From CAYSYY01 sp964576115 [NCBI: uncultured Gemmatimonadota bacterium] (GTDB lineage: Bacteria > Blakebacterota > Blakebacteria > Blakebacterales): a stretch of 64,000 nt of DNA. The translations under genes and the position numbers were made by a program. The stretch spans positions 1 through 64,000 of the forward strand of contig CAZNUA010000007.1 of NCBI GenBank assembly GCA_964576115.1. Reading direction: 5' to 3'. The notes below the pieces were generated by a model. The model was given only the letters and a program-made list of their open reading frames with translations. It did not search any database and was not told the DNA's origin. This document shows, piece after piece, positions 51,170 to 60,317 of the stretch; within the stretch, counting starts at the first letter, position 1, and every line of letters starts with the position of its first letter.

Positions 51170-53871
51170 CGGTAATGAATCGCTTCTTCTTCCGGCTGTA
51201 TCGTCTCATCCTCGTTTTCTACCCCCGGGACTTCCGAACCGAGAGCACCGAAGAAATCCTGGACACCGTGCACACTCGTGTGTCGGAATTCCAGACCCAT
51301 CGAAAGGGCTTTCCGGTACTCCTTACGCTCTGGGTTCGGGAATCATATGCCGTCATGAAAACGGGGCTGCAGATGCGTTTCGGCGGCACTGGTTCCTCAC
51401 GCCCGCGATCGGCTGGTGAGGGGCAGAATTCCGGGACAACCCGGTTCGTGGAGACATCGTTCCGACACCTGCGTCAGAGCCTGCGGAACCTCAGGAAACG
51501 CCCCCTCTTTTCCGGCCTGGTAGTGACAACTCTCGCCCTGGGGATAGGAGCGTGCACGGTCATATACAGCCTGGTGAACGGGATCCTCATTCAGTCGCTA
51601 CCCTACCCGGAGGCGGACCGGCTGGTAAAATTCTACCTGACGAATACCGAATGGCGCGATTCCGCACCCAACCCACGCTACCAGGAGATGTGGGACAGCA
51701 TTCCCGTTTCCTATGCGATCTTCAACGAATTGAAGGGGGTAAACACGGTCTGCGAGAACATCGGCGTGTACGCCTGGGAAGAATATCGGATCAGCGGGCA
51801 GGAACACCCGGAAGTCGTCACCGGATACCTCGTATCCTCGCAGGTCTGGGATATCCTCGATATCCGGCCGCACCTGGGACGGATCATGCTGGCCCGGGAC
51901 GACGAAATCGGCGCCCAGCGTGTCGCCCTGCTCAGTTTCGGCCTGTGGCAACGGTCATTCGGTGCCGATCCGGATATTGTCGGCCGGGTTCTGCATTCGA
52001 ATGAGGACAACTACCTCATCGTCGGAGTGATGCCTCAGGATTTTTCCTTCCCGGCGGGTGAGGCCGAGCTCTTCACTTCTTTCTCAGACAGCGGCAAGCA
52101 ATCCCGTTCTCCCTATCTGCATGCGATCGCCCGACTCAATCCCCGGATTTCGGTGCACGAGGCACAGCGGGAGATGGAAGCTGCGACACTCCGGTTGGAA
52201 GCAACCGGGGGGAACACGTTCGGGGCACGGTTCGTTCCTCTGGCCGAGGAGGTCGTCGGAGACGTTCGCTCGGCCCTGATGCTGCTGCTCTACGCCGTCG
52301 GGGCGGCATTTCTGATCGTCAGCACGACCGTAGCCAACCTCCTCTGTGTCAGGGCGGCGGAGAGACGACGCGAACTGGCTGTCCGCTCGGCCCTCGGCGA
52401 GAGCAGGGGACAGCTTTTCCTGCACATCTTTCTTGAGAGTCTGCTCGTTTCCGTCACGGGCGGTATCCTGGGACTGATCCTGGCGTTCATGGGATGGAAA
52501 CCATTCGTCTCGATCCTGCCGTCGACGCTTCCCCGATTGTCAGAGATCGGAATGGATATCCACGTGCTTCTCTTCGCCGCCCTGCTCTCGGTTCTGGCCG
52601 GTATCTGTATCGGTCTGATAACGGTAATCAGCATCGGTCAGACGCGGCTTTCGCCCCTTCTTCAGGGTGCCGGCAGATCTCACGGAAAGGGACAGCGGCT
52701 TCATCGCGCACAGGCCGGTTTCATCATTCTGGAAACCGCGCTCACCTTTGCCCTCATGGTGGGAGCCGGTCTGGTGCTGAAGAGCTTCATCAATCTGACA
52801 ACTGTCGAGCGCGGCTTCTCCTCAAGCAACCTGCTGACGTTCCGAGTGTCCCCTGAGGATGAGGATTTCTCCGAACAACGCATCGAAGATTTCCACCGCC
52901 TTCTCACCGAACGACTGGAGTCGCTGCCCGCAGTCCGGGCGGTGGCCGGAACCGACAATCTGCCGTTTGTGGGGGGAGCCTGGACCCGCACTGTGACGGT
53001 TGATTCTCAGGAAGGAGCGGTGCCGGCGACAGTCGAATGGAGCACCGTTACCGGCTCTTTCTTCCAGACGATGAACATCCCTCTGGTGGGCGGACGCACG
53101 TTCACCACCGAAGATGTCCGGACGCAGATACCGGTCGTCATCGTCAGTCAGTCTCTGGCACAGAGATTCTGGCCGACCGGCGAGGCTCTCGGTCGCCGGA
53201 TCAAGCTCGGGGAACCGGAGCGTGACACTCCCTGGCTGACGGTCGTCGGCATTGCCGGCGATGTACGCCACCGCGGTCTGGATGTTGCCCCGACCGCCAG
53301 ATTCTACCTGCCGGTGAGTCAGCACCCTGCTCCGAACCGGACGATCATCGTGCGGGCTGATACCGACCCGATCGATATCGTCGAAGCGGTCCGGAATACC
53401 GTCTGGAGCATCGAGCCGGAGCTTCCTGTTAAAGCGGTCAGCACGCTCGATGACCTGATCGTCCACTCCGTTGAGAACCCCCGCTTTCGCACGGTGGTGC
53501 TCGATGTCATCGCCGCCCTCGCCCTGACCCTCTCAATCGTCGGCATCTTCGGCGTACTGTCGTATTCGGTGACTCAGCGCAGGCATGAAATCGGGATCCG
53601 CATGGCGCTCGGCGCCAGAAGGAACATCATTGTGATGCATGTTCTGAAACGGGGACTGCTGCTGACCGGACTGGGACTGATCATCGGGCTCATCCTCACA
53701 CTCGGTGTCTGTCAGACCCTGAGGGCTTTGCTCTTCGAAGTGCAACCGGCTGATCCCGGGATATTGTTGATGGCAGGTGCACTGCTTGTAATAACAGCGA
53801 TCGCGGCAGGATTCATCCCGGCCTGCAAAGCAGCGCGGACCGACGCTCTCGACTCACTGAAGAGTCAGTAG
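51166..53871 (+). CDS. ABC transporter permease, ADOP family, copy 3
   Basis: A 901-residue permease with the same layout as copy 1. The prefix domain (about 8-75, 'RLYRLILVFYPRDFRTESTEEIL') is followed by two MacB_PCD/FtsX halves. The first helix is around 'VTTLALGIGACTVIYSLVNG', FtsX cores include 'TVANLLCVRAAERRRELAVRSALGE' and the C-terminal 'HEIGIRMALGARRNIIVMHVLKRGLL'. No ATPase gene is nearby. Coupled to the PadR gene by a four-base overlap, and followed 182 bases later by another permease. Confidence 0.9.
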   Translation: MTVMNRFFFRLYRLILVFYPRDFRTESTEEILDTVHTRVSEFQTHRKGFPVLLTLWVRESYAVMKTGLQMRFGGTGSSRPRSAGEGQNSGTTRFVETSFRHLRQSLRNLRKRPLFSGLVVTTLALGIGACTVIYSLVNGILIQSLPYPEADRLVKFYLTNTEWRDSAPNPRYQEMWDSIPVSYAIFNELKGVNTVCENIGVYAWEEYRISGQEHPEVVTGYLVSSQVWDILDIRPHLGRIMLARDDEIGAQRVALLSFGLWQRSFGADPDIVGRVLHSNEDNYLIVGVMPQDFSFPAGEAELFTSFSDSGKQSRSPYLHAIARLNPRISVHEAQREMEAATLRLEATGGNTFGARFVPLAEEVVGDVRSALMLLLYAVGAAFLIVSTTVANLLCVRAAERRRELAVRSALGESRGQLFLHIFLESLLVSVTGGILGLILAFMGWKPFVSILPSTLPRLSEIGMDIHVLLFAALLSVLAGICIGLITVISIGQTRLSPLLQGAGRSHGKGQRLHRAQAGFIILETALTFALMVGAGLVLKSFINLTTVERGFSSSNLLTFRVSPEDEDFSEQRIEDFHRLLTERLESLPAVRAVAGTDNLPFVGGAWTRTVTVDSQEGAVPATVEWSTVTGSFFQTMNIPLVGGRTFTTEDVRTQIPVVIVSQSLAQRFWPTGEALGRRIKLGEPERDTPWLTVVGIAGDVRHRGLDVAPTARFYLPVSQHPAPNRTIIVRADTDPIDIVEAVRNTVWSIEPELPVKAVSTLDDLIVHSVENPRFRTVVLDVIAALALTLSIVGIFGVLSYSVTQRRHEIGIRMALGARRNIIVMHVLKRGLLLTGLGLIIGLILTLGVCQTLRALLFEVQPADPGILLMAGALLVITAIAAGFIPACKAARTDALDSLKSQ

Positions 53872-54053
53872 AAAGATATCCAGCTCGTTACGGGCAGAAC
53901 CGGGTCCCTGTCCGGCGGCCGGGGCAGGACATTCCGGGAACCGTTCTTGATCCCAGTCCGTACAGGGAAAGAGACACGGGAGTGGATTCGATTCCGTGGG
54001 GGGTTCCGCTCCGAAGAGCTGTCTTCTTTTCCACCCTTACAGTAAGGCATCCC

Positions 54054-56471
54054 GTGGACAGTCTCTGGCACGACCTGCGCACCGGCCTCCGCCTGCTGAC
54101 CCGAAATCCGGCTCTGACCGCAACGTGTGTTCTGACTCTCGGCCTCGGGATCGGCACCGCCACCCTCATGTTCAGCATCCCGAACGGCAGCTTCTGGGAA
54201 CCCCTGCCCTTCGAAGAGAGCGATCGACTGGTCTACCCGCTATCGGTCAACCTGGCTAGCGGCTCGACGGGCAATTCGCTGTTCCTGCATGATTTCCTCG
54301 ACTTTCGCGAGCGTCAGACCACCTGTGAAGCGATTGGAGCCTGGTACTCCATAACGGTGAATGTGTCCAGCGCCGGTGATCCCCCGCAGCCCTATCGGGG
54401 AGCCTGCATCTCTCCGGCAGCTTTCCGGATCGTGAGGAGCCAGCCGTTCCTGGGACGCTTCTTCAGTCCCGAGGAAATGCAGCCCGGCGGTCCGCCGGTC
54501 ATCATTCTCAGTCACCGGGTCTGGCAGGAGCGGTTTGCGGGCGATCCGGGCATCGTGAACCGGACCATCAGGGCCAACGGACAGAACGCGACGATCATCG
54601 GGGTGATGCCCGAGGGGTTCTTCTTCCCCGACAATCAGGACTGCTGGCTCCCCCATCGGCAGGATCCGCTGCTCATCGAACGTGGAGAGGGAGTCCCGGT
54701 CCAGACCATCGCTCGCCTGAAACCGGGCGTACACAGGGAACAGGCCCAGGCGGAGTTCAGCGCCATCGCCGCCGACCTCGCCATCGCGCACCCCGAGACA
54801 AACCGGAACCGTGGTGTCCGGCTCAACCGTCATTCCTGGATCTTTCTCGCCCAGCGGGAGGCAGTTCTCATCTACCTGATGCTGGCCGCCACGGTGATCG
54901 TTCTGCTGATCGCCTGCCTCAATGTCACTAACATCCTGCTCTCCCGGACCGCCGGCCGGATCAGGGAAATGGCCGTGCGGTCTTCTCTGGGAGCCAACCG
55001 GAGTCGACTCATCCGGCAACTTCTGATCGAGGCTTTCACGCTCGCCCTGCCGGGAATGTTCCTGGGTCTGCTCTTCTGTCAGATCGGATTGGAGTTTTTT
55101 TCCGTCGGTGTCGCCCGGACCCAGCCTCCCTGGTGGTTCCGATTTGATGTCGATCCGAACGTCCTGCTGTATGCCGGTGCCCTGATGTTCTTCACGACCC
55201 TCTCGGCCGGACTGATCCCTGCCCTGCAGGCGTCGCGTATCAGCATGAATGACTTCCTCAAAGAAGCGTCACGAAGCGCGACAGGATCCCGGGTCACACG
55301 CTCGAGTCGCTTCATGGTCATGACCGAGATCGCTTTCTCGGCCGGTCTGCTGTTCGCCGCCGGCCTGACGGTGAAGAGTATCCTGCACCTGAACGACTTC
55401 GATTTCGGGATCAGGAAAGAGAATGTCGTCTCCGCCCGGGTGCGATTGTCCGAGGCCGATTACCCGACCAGGGAGAGCCGGACGGCCCTCTGGGTCTCGA
55501 TCGCAACCCGTCTGCAGGAACTGCCCGGGATACGCGGGTCCGCCGTGACACCTTTTCTGCCTCTGGAGGGAGCTGTGTGGGCACCGCTCGTTCCCCGGGG
55601 CCAGGCCGACCGGGAGGCTGACAGCTCTCCGGTCTCAGCCGTAAAGATGATCTCTCCCGGGTACTTCAACACCGTGGGGATCGAACTCCTGCAGGGACGG
55701 GATTTCACCCCGGCCGACGAAGCCGGCGCACCCCGGGTCGCCATCGTCAACACCCGCTACGCCGAGCGTCATCTGGGGGGCCTCGATCCGGTCGGGCAGC
55801 GCCTCGAGAGAGCCGGGACAGACACCGGTGAGCCGGGCTATATCGTGATCGGGGTCGTCGGCAACGAGTGGATCAACTCCGATAACTCCCCTGCTGAAGT
55901 CGTCTATACCTCCCTCTTCCAGGACGATCGGAATTTCGCCAACCTGGTTGTGAGAACACGGGGGGAGAGAGAAACGATCGTCGAGGCAATGCGTGAGGCC
56001 GTCGTCGAGCTCGATCCGCATCTGCCGGTGTACCAGATCCGGACAATGGATGAGGTCATCTACGATCAGACCTGGGCCTACTCACTCTTCGGCAACCTGC
56101 TGGTGATCATCGGTATCCTGGCCCTGATCCTGGCCTCGGTCGGTCTCTATGGGGTTATCGCCTTCACGGTCAGTCAGCGCACCAGGGAATTCGGTATCAG
56201 GAGCGCCCTCGGCGCCCGCCCGGGGAATATCATCGCCCTGGTCATGAAACAGGGTGCCCGTCAGCTGGGGAGCGGCATGTTGATCGGGGTCGGGCTGGCC
56301 TGGGTGTTCGCTCAGGGGATGAGGAATATGTTCTTCGGGGTAGTGCCGTCGGATCCTCTCGTGCTCTTCACCATTCTCCTGGTGCTGGGTACGAGCGGGA
56401 TCGTCGCCTGCCTGTTCCCCGCCCGCCGGGCGGTGCGGATCGATCCATTGAGCGCGATGCGGCAGGAATAG
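54054..56471 (+). CDS. ABC transporter permease, ADOP-like without prefix domain, copy 4
   Basis: An 805-residue duplicated MacB/FtsX permease. Unlike the other copies it lacks an N-terminal prefix domain and begins directly with 'DSLWHDLRTGLRLLTRNPALTATCVLTLGLGIGTATLMF' in its spaced elements. I chose GTG 54054 (AAGG upstream); GTG 53982 in frame would add 24 residues with no visible homology. FtsX core elements 'LNVTNILLSRTAGRIREMAVRSSLGA' and 'REFGIRSALGARPGNIIALVMK' are present. It has no PadR of its own, so it probably shares the PadR at 50795. The region 53872-54053 carries no other gene. Confidence 0.85.
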   Translation: MDSLWHDLRTGLRLLTRNPALTATCVLTLGLGIGTATLMFSIPNGSFWEPLPFEESDRLVYPLSVNLASGSTGNSLFLHDFLDFRERQTTCEAIGAWYSITVNVSSAGDPPQPYRGACISPAAFRIVRSQPFLGRFFSPEEMQPGGPPVIILSHRVWQERFAGDPGIVNRTIRANGQNATIIGVMPEGFFFPDNQDCWLPHRQDPLLIERGEGVPVQTIARLKPGVHREQAQAEFSAIAADLAIAHPETNRNRGVRLNRHSWIFLAQREAVLIYLMLAATVIVLLIACLNVTNILLSRTAGRIREMAVRSSLGANRSRLIRQLLIEAFTLALPGMFLGLLFCQIGLEFFSVGVARTQPPWWFRFDVDPNVLLYAGALMFFTTLSAGLIPALQASRISMNDFLKEASRSATGSRVTRSSRFMVMTEIAFSAGLLFAAGLTVKSILHLNDFDFGIRKENVVSARVRLSEADYPTRESRTALWVSIATRLQELPGIRGSAVTPFLPLEGAVWAPLVPRGQADREADSSPVSAVKMISPGYFNTVGIELLQGRDFTPADEAGAPRVAIVNTRYAERHLGGLDPVGQRLERAGTDTGEPGYIVIGVVGNEWINSDNSPAEVVYTSLFQDDRNFANLVVRTRGERETIVEAMREAVVELDPHLPVYQIRTMDEVIYDQTWAYSLFGNLLVIIGILALILASVGLYGVIAFTVSQRTREFGIRSALGARPGNIIALVMKQGARQLGSGMLIGVGLAWVFAQGMRNMFFGVVPSDPLVLFTILLVLGTSGIVACLFPARRAVRIDPLSAMRQE

Positions 56472-56520
56472 GCCGAACCCGGATCTCGGCTACCCGCGAA
56501 ACCCATCATATGGACAGGGC

Positions 56521-56578
56521 CGGCGCAAAGCCCCGATCACGGCGATCGATTCCGGTTTCAGGATGGGATCGAGATCAG
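56521..56578 (-). pseudogene. Relic of an acyl-CoA synthetase gene 5' end
   Basis: These 58 bases match the first codons of the acyl-CoA synthetase gene (50472-50529) at 52 of 58 positions and in the same orientation. Read on the minus strand they encode 'DLDPILKPESIAVIGALRR', against 'DLDSILKPQSIAVIGASRR' in the intact gene; the relic's Pro and Glu match the usual family consensus, so it may derive from a paralogue rather than a fresh copy. The initiation codon is lost, the frame meets a stop soon after, and the downstream nucleotidyltransferase stop codon sits inside the relic. Homology ends abruptly on both sides. Confidence 0.75.
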
Positions 56579-57159
56579 ATCTGTGCTTTCCCCCGGGATG
56601 ACATGCCCGCCGCCCGACAGGCTGCTTCCCACTGCGGCCCCAGTTCCAGTTGCCCGATCCATGTTAGAAGATAGTCGGTATCGAGTTCGTCGGCCCGGAT
56701 CTTGAGGATACCCGCCACATCATCTATCTGGCGCTGTGACCCTCCCGATCGGGCCCATTCGAGTTTGGCCAGGCATACATCTTCAGCGGTTGCGATACTC
56801 AGCTCCCGGCCCTGGAACTCGACTGTTTGCCGCCGCTCGAATTCCTGCCGGCTGAACGGACGGGACTTCCGTATGATCAGATCGACTTTCCATCCCGTCG
56901 CAAGGTCGATGATGTTAAAGATACTCTGTTGCCGCTGCGCTTCCAGGGCGGATTCCTCATCGACATAGTAGCGCTCCTCCCCAAGCAGTCTGATGAAGGC
57001 TCGCAGCTGTTCGACGGTCGGTGCGATCACGACATCGATATCCTGAGTGGCCCGCGGAACGCCGTGGAAGGAACTGGCGAAGGAACCCGTCAGCATGTAA
57101 GGGATACCGGCCTGATCGAGCGCCCCGAAAAGCCGCGAAAACAGCTCCGCCGTCGTCAC
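56575..57159 (-). CDS. Nucleotidyltransferase (AbiEii/MNT-like), paired with small protein
   Basis: A 194-residue minimal nucleotidyltransferase. Active-site elements: Gly25-Ser26 ('MLTGSFASSFHG'), Asp40 and Asp42 ('ATQDIDVVI') and a third Asp93 ('WKVDLII'). GTG 57159 is the start because it overlaps the TGA of the upstream small gene (GTGA); the frame is open further upstream but without support. Related proteins pair with a small helical partner and are seen in toxin-antitoxin-like or defence contexts. The target (nucleotide, tRNA, protein) is unknown. Its last codons run into the acyl-CoA synthetase relic. Confidence 0.82.
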   Translation of the reverse strand: MTTAELFSRLFGALDQAGIPYMLTGSFASSFHGVPRATQDIDVVIAPTVEQLRAFIRLLGEERYYVDEESALEAQRQQSIFNIIDLATGWKVDLIIRKSRPFSRQEFERRQTVEFQGRELSIATAEDVCLAKLEWARSGGSQRQIDDVAGILKIRADELDTDYLLTWIGQLELGPQWEAACRAAGMSSRGKAQI

Positions 57160-57380
57160 CGTAACGATACCGGTACAGGAGCCGGATGAAAGGCGCACCG
57201 CAGAAGCTCCTGTTTCAGCAGACGATCCGTCCAATCCGGGTGCTGATGCCGCAAGCGGGTGAGCAGGAGTTCTCGTGCGGCAGTACTCATATCCATTGCC
57301 AGCAACAAACGTTCCGATCCCGTCAGCTGCCGCTGAATGCGTAACTGGATATCTCTCGCAGCGATGCTCGTATCCCTCAC
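57156..57380 (-). CDS. Small helical partner of the nucleotidyltransferase
   Basis: A 74-residue protein that starts with GTG and has GGAGGAG just upstream. The chain contains 'MSTAARELLLTRLRHQHPDWTDRLLKQELLRCAF', a pattern recurring in small proteins encoded directly upstream of AbiEii/MNT-like nucleotidyltransferases. The overlap with the next gene (GTGA) indicates coupled translation and probably a complex. The role, such as antitoxin or adaptor, is inference. Confidence 0.75.
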   Translation of the reverse strand: MRDTSIAARDIQLRIQRQLTGSERLLLAMDMSTAARELLLTRLRHQHPDWTDRLLKQELLRCAFHPAPVPVSLR

Positions 57381-57528
57381 AATCTCCTCCAGAGGTGAAT
57401 CCGTCCAATCCTGGTCACCGGACTTCCCGGAATCTTAATGCAGTCCGCGCGAAGACCTCAATCTCTTGTGGTTATATGACTGCCGGGTTACCCCGTGGAC
57501 ACTCCTTCATCGACCTGTGCCCCCCTGC

Positions 57529-59028
57529 TCACCTCCCAAGGATACAGCCGCGGGGGGTGAAGGCAATCGTCCAGGCGTGCTGACAGGGTGGTGACGAGCG
57601 CACCGAACGGGGAACGCGTACGACAACCTCTCCATCCTCCAACCGCCATGTCAGAGCCCGCTCGACCCCCAGCATGTGCACCTCGCTGCCCGGTTCGGGT
57701 CTCAGGGCCGAAAAGCGGATCTCTTCGGGCGGCGCCTCCTCTCCCCCGGCAGCCAGGTAGATGGCGTGCACCCGTTCCCCGGGCAGCTGCGTGAAGCAGA
57801 TGTTGCCCTCCTTGTACGGCGCAATGGCCCGGGTCTCGTAGATGGCCGGGGAGTTCACCGCCATCCATTCCCCGATCTCCCGCATGCGCTCCAGAGCTGC
57901 CGGAGGGAGTTCCCCTTCGGGGGAGGGACCCACGTTGAGCAGGAAATTGCCCCCCTTGGCGACGATGTCGACCAGCAGGTGGATGAGCTGGCGAGTCGGT
58001 TTGTAAGTATCGTCGGGGTTGTACGACCACTGGTTGGCCATCGTCATGCAGGTTTCCCACGGATACGGCGGCGGCTCGTCGGGCACCCGCTGTTCCGGCG
58101 TGCGGTAATTCTCGTAGCGGCCGTGCACCGTGCGGTCGACGACGATCAGACCCGGCTGGTGGCGGCGGGCCATGGCGGCGATCCGGGGCATGTCGATATC
58201 CTGATCCTGCGGCAGGGCTCCGGCCCAGCCGCGGCTCTCTTCGGTCAGGGTCTCGATCGGGCGCACCCAGCCGCCGTCGAGCCAGAGGATGTCCACCGGA
58301 CCGTACCCGGTCATCAGCTCTTCGATCTGGCCGCAGGTGAAATCGCAGAACCGCTGCCAGCGTTCGGGGTACTTCTCGATCGAATAGTTCACGTTCCGGT
58401 CGGGGGTGGCCCACTCCGGCGCCCAGTAATCCTCGCAGTGCCAGTCGGCTTTCGAGAAGTAGGCTCCGGTTCCCAGACCGCGCTCGCGGAAGGCCTCGAA
58501 GATCTCTTTCGTGACATTGGCCCGGGGATCGCTCGCGAACGGGGTGGACGGTCCGGTGACCGAAAAGTCGGTCAGATCGGTATCGAACATGCAGAAACCG
58601 TCGTGGTGCTTGGTGGTGAAGACCACGTAGCGCATGCCGGCCCCGGCGGCAGCCTCGGCCCAAGCAGAGGGGTCGAAGTTGACGGGATTGAACTCCTCCT
58701 GCAGACCGAAGTAGGCGCGCTTGTACTCGCAGTAGTCGCGCATGTGGCGGCGGATCCAGGACCGATCTTCGGAGCAGATCGACCACGATTCCACGATCCC
58801 CCACTCAGCGTAGATTCCCCAGTGCATCATGAAACCGAACTTCCAGTCCTGCCACTGTTCGAGCTTTTCGAGAACCAGGGGATTGGTTTCCCGCTCATCG
58901 GGATCGTACTCCTGGGCCTCTACCGGCCGGGCGGAGGGGATCAGGATCGCGACGGCGAGCAGAAGGGCGGCGGTCGCGACGGCAATCCGGATGGGGGATG
59001 GGAAAAGAGGGTCTCGGTCTGCGCTCAT
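57529..59028 (-). CDS. GH29 alpha-L-fucosidase, secreted
   Basis: A 499-residue exported fucosidase with signal peptide 1-38 ('SARPVEAQ'). GH29 elements: 'WKFGFMMHWGIYAEWGIVESW' region (62-82), 'TKHHDGFCMFDT' (139-150), nucleophile Asp251 in 'DILWLDGGW', and 'AKGGNFLLNVGPSPEGELPP'. It lacks the PA14 extension of the fucosidase at 18104 and is only moderately similar. The start 'MSADRDP' has GAGG upstream. Release of alpha-L-fucose from extracellular glycans is the expected function. Divergent from the cyanophycinase-like gene, 261 bases away. Confidence 0.9.
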   Translation of the reverse strand: MSADRDPLFPSPIRIAVATAALLLAVAILIPSARPVEAQEYDPDERETNPLVLEKLEQWQDWKFGFMMHWGIYAEWGIVESWSICSEDRSWIRRHMRDYCEYKRAYFGLQEEFNPVNFDPSAWAEAAAGAGMRYVVFTTKHHDGFCMFDTDLTDFSVTGPSTPFASDPRANVTKEIFEAFRERGLGTGAYFSKADWHCEDYWAPEWATPDRNVNYSIEKYPERWQRFCDFTCGQIEELMTGYGPVDILWLDGGWVRPIETLTEESRGWAGALPQDQDIDMPRIAAMARRHQPGLIVVDRTVHGRYENYRTPEQRVPDEPPPYPWETCMTMANQWSYNPDDTYKPTRQLIHLLVDIVAKGGNFLLNVGPSPEGELPPAALERMREIGEWMAVNSPAIYETRAIAPYKEGNICFTQLPGERVHAIYLAAGGEEAPPEEIRFSALRPEPGSEVHMLGVERALTWRLEDGEVVVRVPRSVRSSPPCQHAWTIAFTPRGCILGR

Positions 59029-59289
59029 GGCTGCCTCGCACGGTCGGCAGGGAAGTCTTTCTCCTGCCTGTGACTGCCTGTCAGGCACTACCTGCGGCTT
59101 TCGTGAGATGAAGAAACAGTAGCATAAATGATGCACAGAAGACATCAGGCCGTCATGCCGTCATCACCGCGCCTGGCCGGCCGGGCGCCGTGTCGCTCCC
59201 GGGAACATCCCTTGTCACGTGCCGTGACTCTGGGCTATGAAAGAGAACAGATCAACCGTCCCCGCACCGCTTCGCACCGGAGGTCCACC

Positions 59290-60204
59290 GTGACGAACGC
59301 CCCCCGCACCCGCCGCTTTCTCCCGACCGTACTTCCTGATAGGTCCGCTTCCACCCGCACGCTCGTTCTTGCACTTCTGCTCACCTCAGCTCTCGTCAGT
59401 GTCACCGCCTGCACCTCCCGGCCGCGCTTCGGCCCCGAGCCGGGCGCTCTGGTGATCGTTGGCGGCGGCCGGGTCGGGCCCGAGATATGGGGCCGCTTCA
59501 TCCAACTGGCCGGCGGGCCTGAAGAAGCCCGGATCGTAGTCGTGCCCACCGCCGGGGGCCGGGAAGAGTACGATGAGACCCAGGTCGTCAGGGCGTGGCT
59601 CGAAGACCGGGGAGTGACACACGTACGCATGCTCCACACCACCGATCCGCAAGTGGCCGATACCGAAGCCTTCGTCGAGCCCCTGCGCGAGGCCACCGGA
59701 GTGTGGTTCAACGGCGGCCGGCAGTGGCGGCTCACCGACGCCTACCTGAATACCCTGACCTATGAGGAGTTCCACAATGTGCTCGCCCGGGGCGGGGTCA
59801 TCGGCGGCTCCTCGGCCGGGGCCACCATCCAGGGCACCTACCTGGTGCGTGGCGCCCCGGAGGGCAACACCATCATGATGAGCCCGGGGCACGAGATCGC
59901 CTTCGATTTCCTCAAAGGGAGCGCCATCGACCAGCACATCGACCGGCGCAACCGCTGGACCCATCTCTACGAAGTCATCGTCGCTCACCCCGAACTGCTG
60001 GGAATCGGAATCTCCGAAAGTACCGCGCTCATCGTGCAGGGCAACTGCTTCGAGGTCATCGGGGCCGGGCAGGTCACCATCCATGACGCCCGTCGCACCT
60101 TCGCCTACGGCGATACCGTGCACTATTTCACCCTCGATCCCGGTGACTGGTTCGACCTGCGCACCCGCAGCGAGATCGAGATGCTCCCGCAGCCGGAGAA
60201 CTGA
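59290..60204 (+). CDS. Cyanophycinase-like S51 family peptidase, lipoprotein
   Basis: A 304-residue serine peptidase-like protein. GTG 59290 is preceded by GGAGG with good spacing; the frame is open upstream but has no ribosome site. A lipoprotein signal ends at Cys41 ('SVTAC'). The nucleophile elbow 'IGGSSAGATI' places Ser175, as in cyanophycinase and peptidase E. 'LVIVGGGRVGPEIWGRF' (54-70) and 'GVWFNGGRQWRLTDAY' (137-152) are typical. Cyanophycinases cleave beta-Asp-Arg dipeptide polymer; exported homologues probably degrade cyanophycin or other peptides outside the cell. Confidence 0.85.
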   Translation: MTNAPRTRRFLPTVLPDRSASTRTLVLALLLTSALVSVTACTSRPRFGPEPGALVIVGGGRVGPEIWGRFIQLAGGPEEARIVVVPTAGGREEYDETQVVRAWLEDRGVTHVRMLHTTDPQVADTEAFVEPLREATGVWFNGGRQWRLTDAYLNTLTYEEFHNVLARGGVIGGSSAGATIQGTYLVRGAPEGNTIMMSPGHEIAFDFLKGSAIDQHIDRRNRWTHLYEVIVAHPELLGIGISESTALIVQGNCFEVIGAGQVTIHDARRTFAYGDTVHYFTLDPGDWFDLRTRSEIEMLPQPEN

Positions 60205-60290
60205 TCCGCTCTCCCGGAGGCTCACATCCGCCCTCCCGGAGACACGGAAAAATCCAATTCCCGCGAAACCTCTTCCTCCCCGGTACCGTT

Positions 60291-60299
60291 TACAATGTA
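60291..60299. promoter_or_regulatory. Small palindrome TACAATGTA upstream of PadR
   Basis: TACA-A-TGTA is a short dyad 19 bases before the fourth PadR gene, and overlaps the region where its promoter or leader should be. TACA/TGTA half sites recur in PadR- and BlaI-type operators. At nine bases it could occur by chance. Confidence 0.3.
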
Positions 60300-60317
60300 G
60301 GCAATCAAGGGGGTATC

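Noticed and set aside
50472-56578. Flanking repeats as a classical target-site duplication of a transposon
   Set aside because: 58 bases with six mismatches is too long and diverged, and there is no transposase or inverted terminal repeat; gene relic plus recombination fits better.
57160-57408. N-terminal extension of the nucleotidyltransferase
   Set aside because: The extended frame overlaps the small partner gene, which has a strong ribosome site, and the GTGA overlap marks the true start.
57488-58804. Second minus-strand frame overlapping the GH29 fucosidase
   Set aside because: Arg/Gly-rich shadow frame; the fucosidase frame is intact with all catalytic motifs, so no frameshift needs to be invoked.
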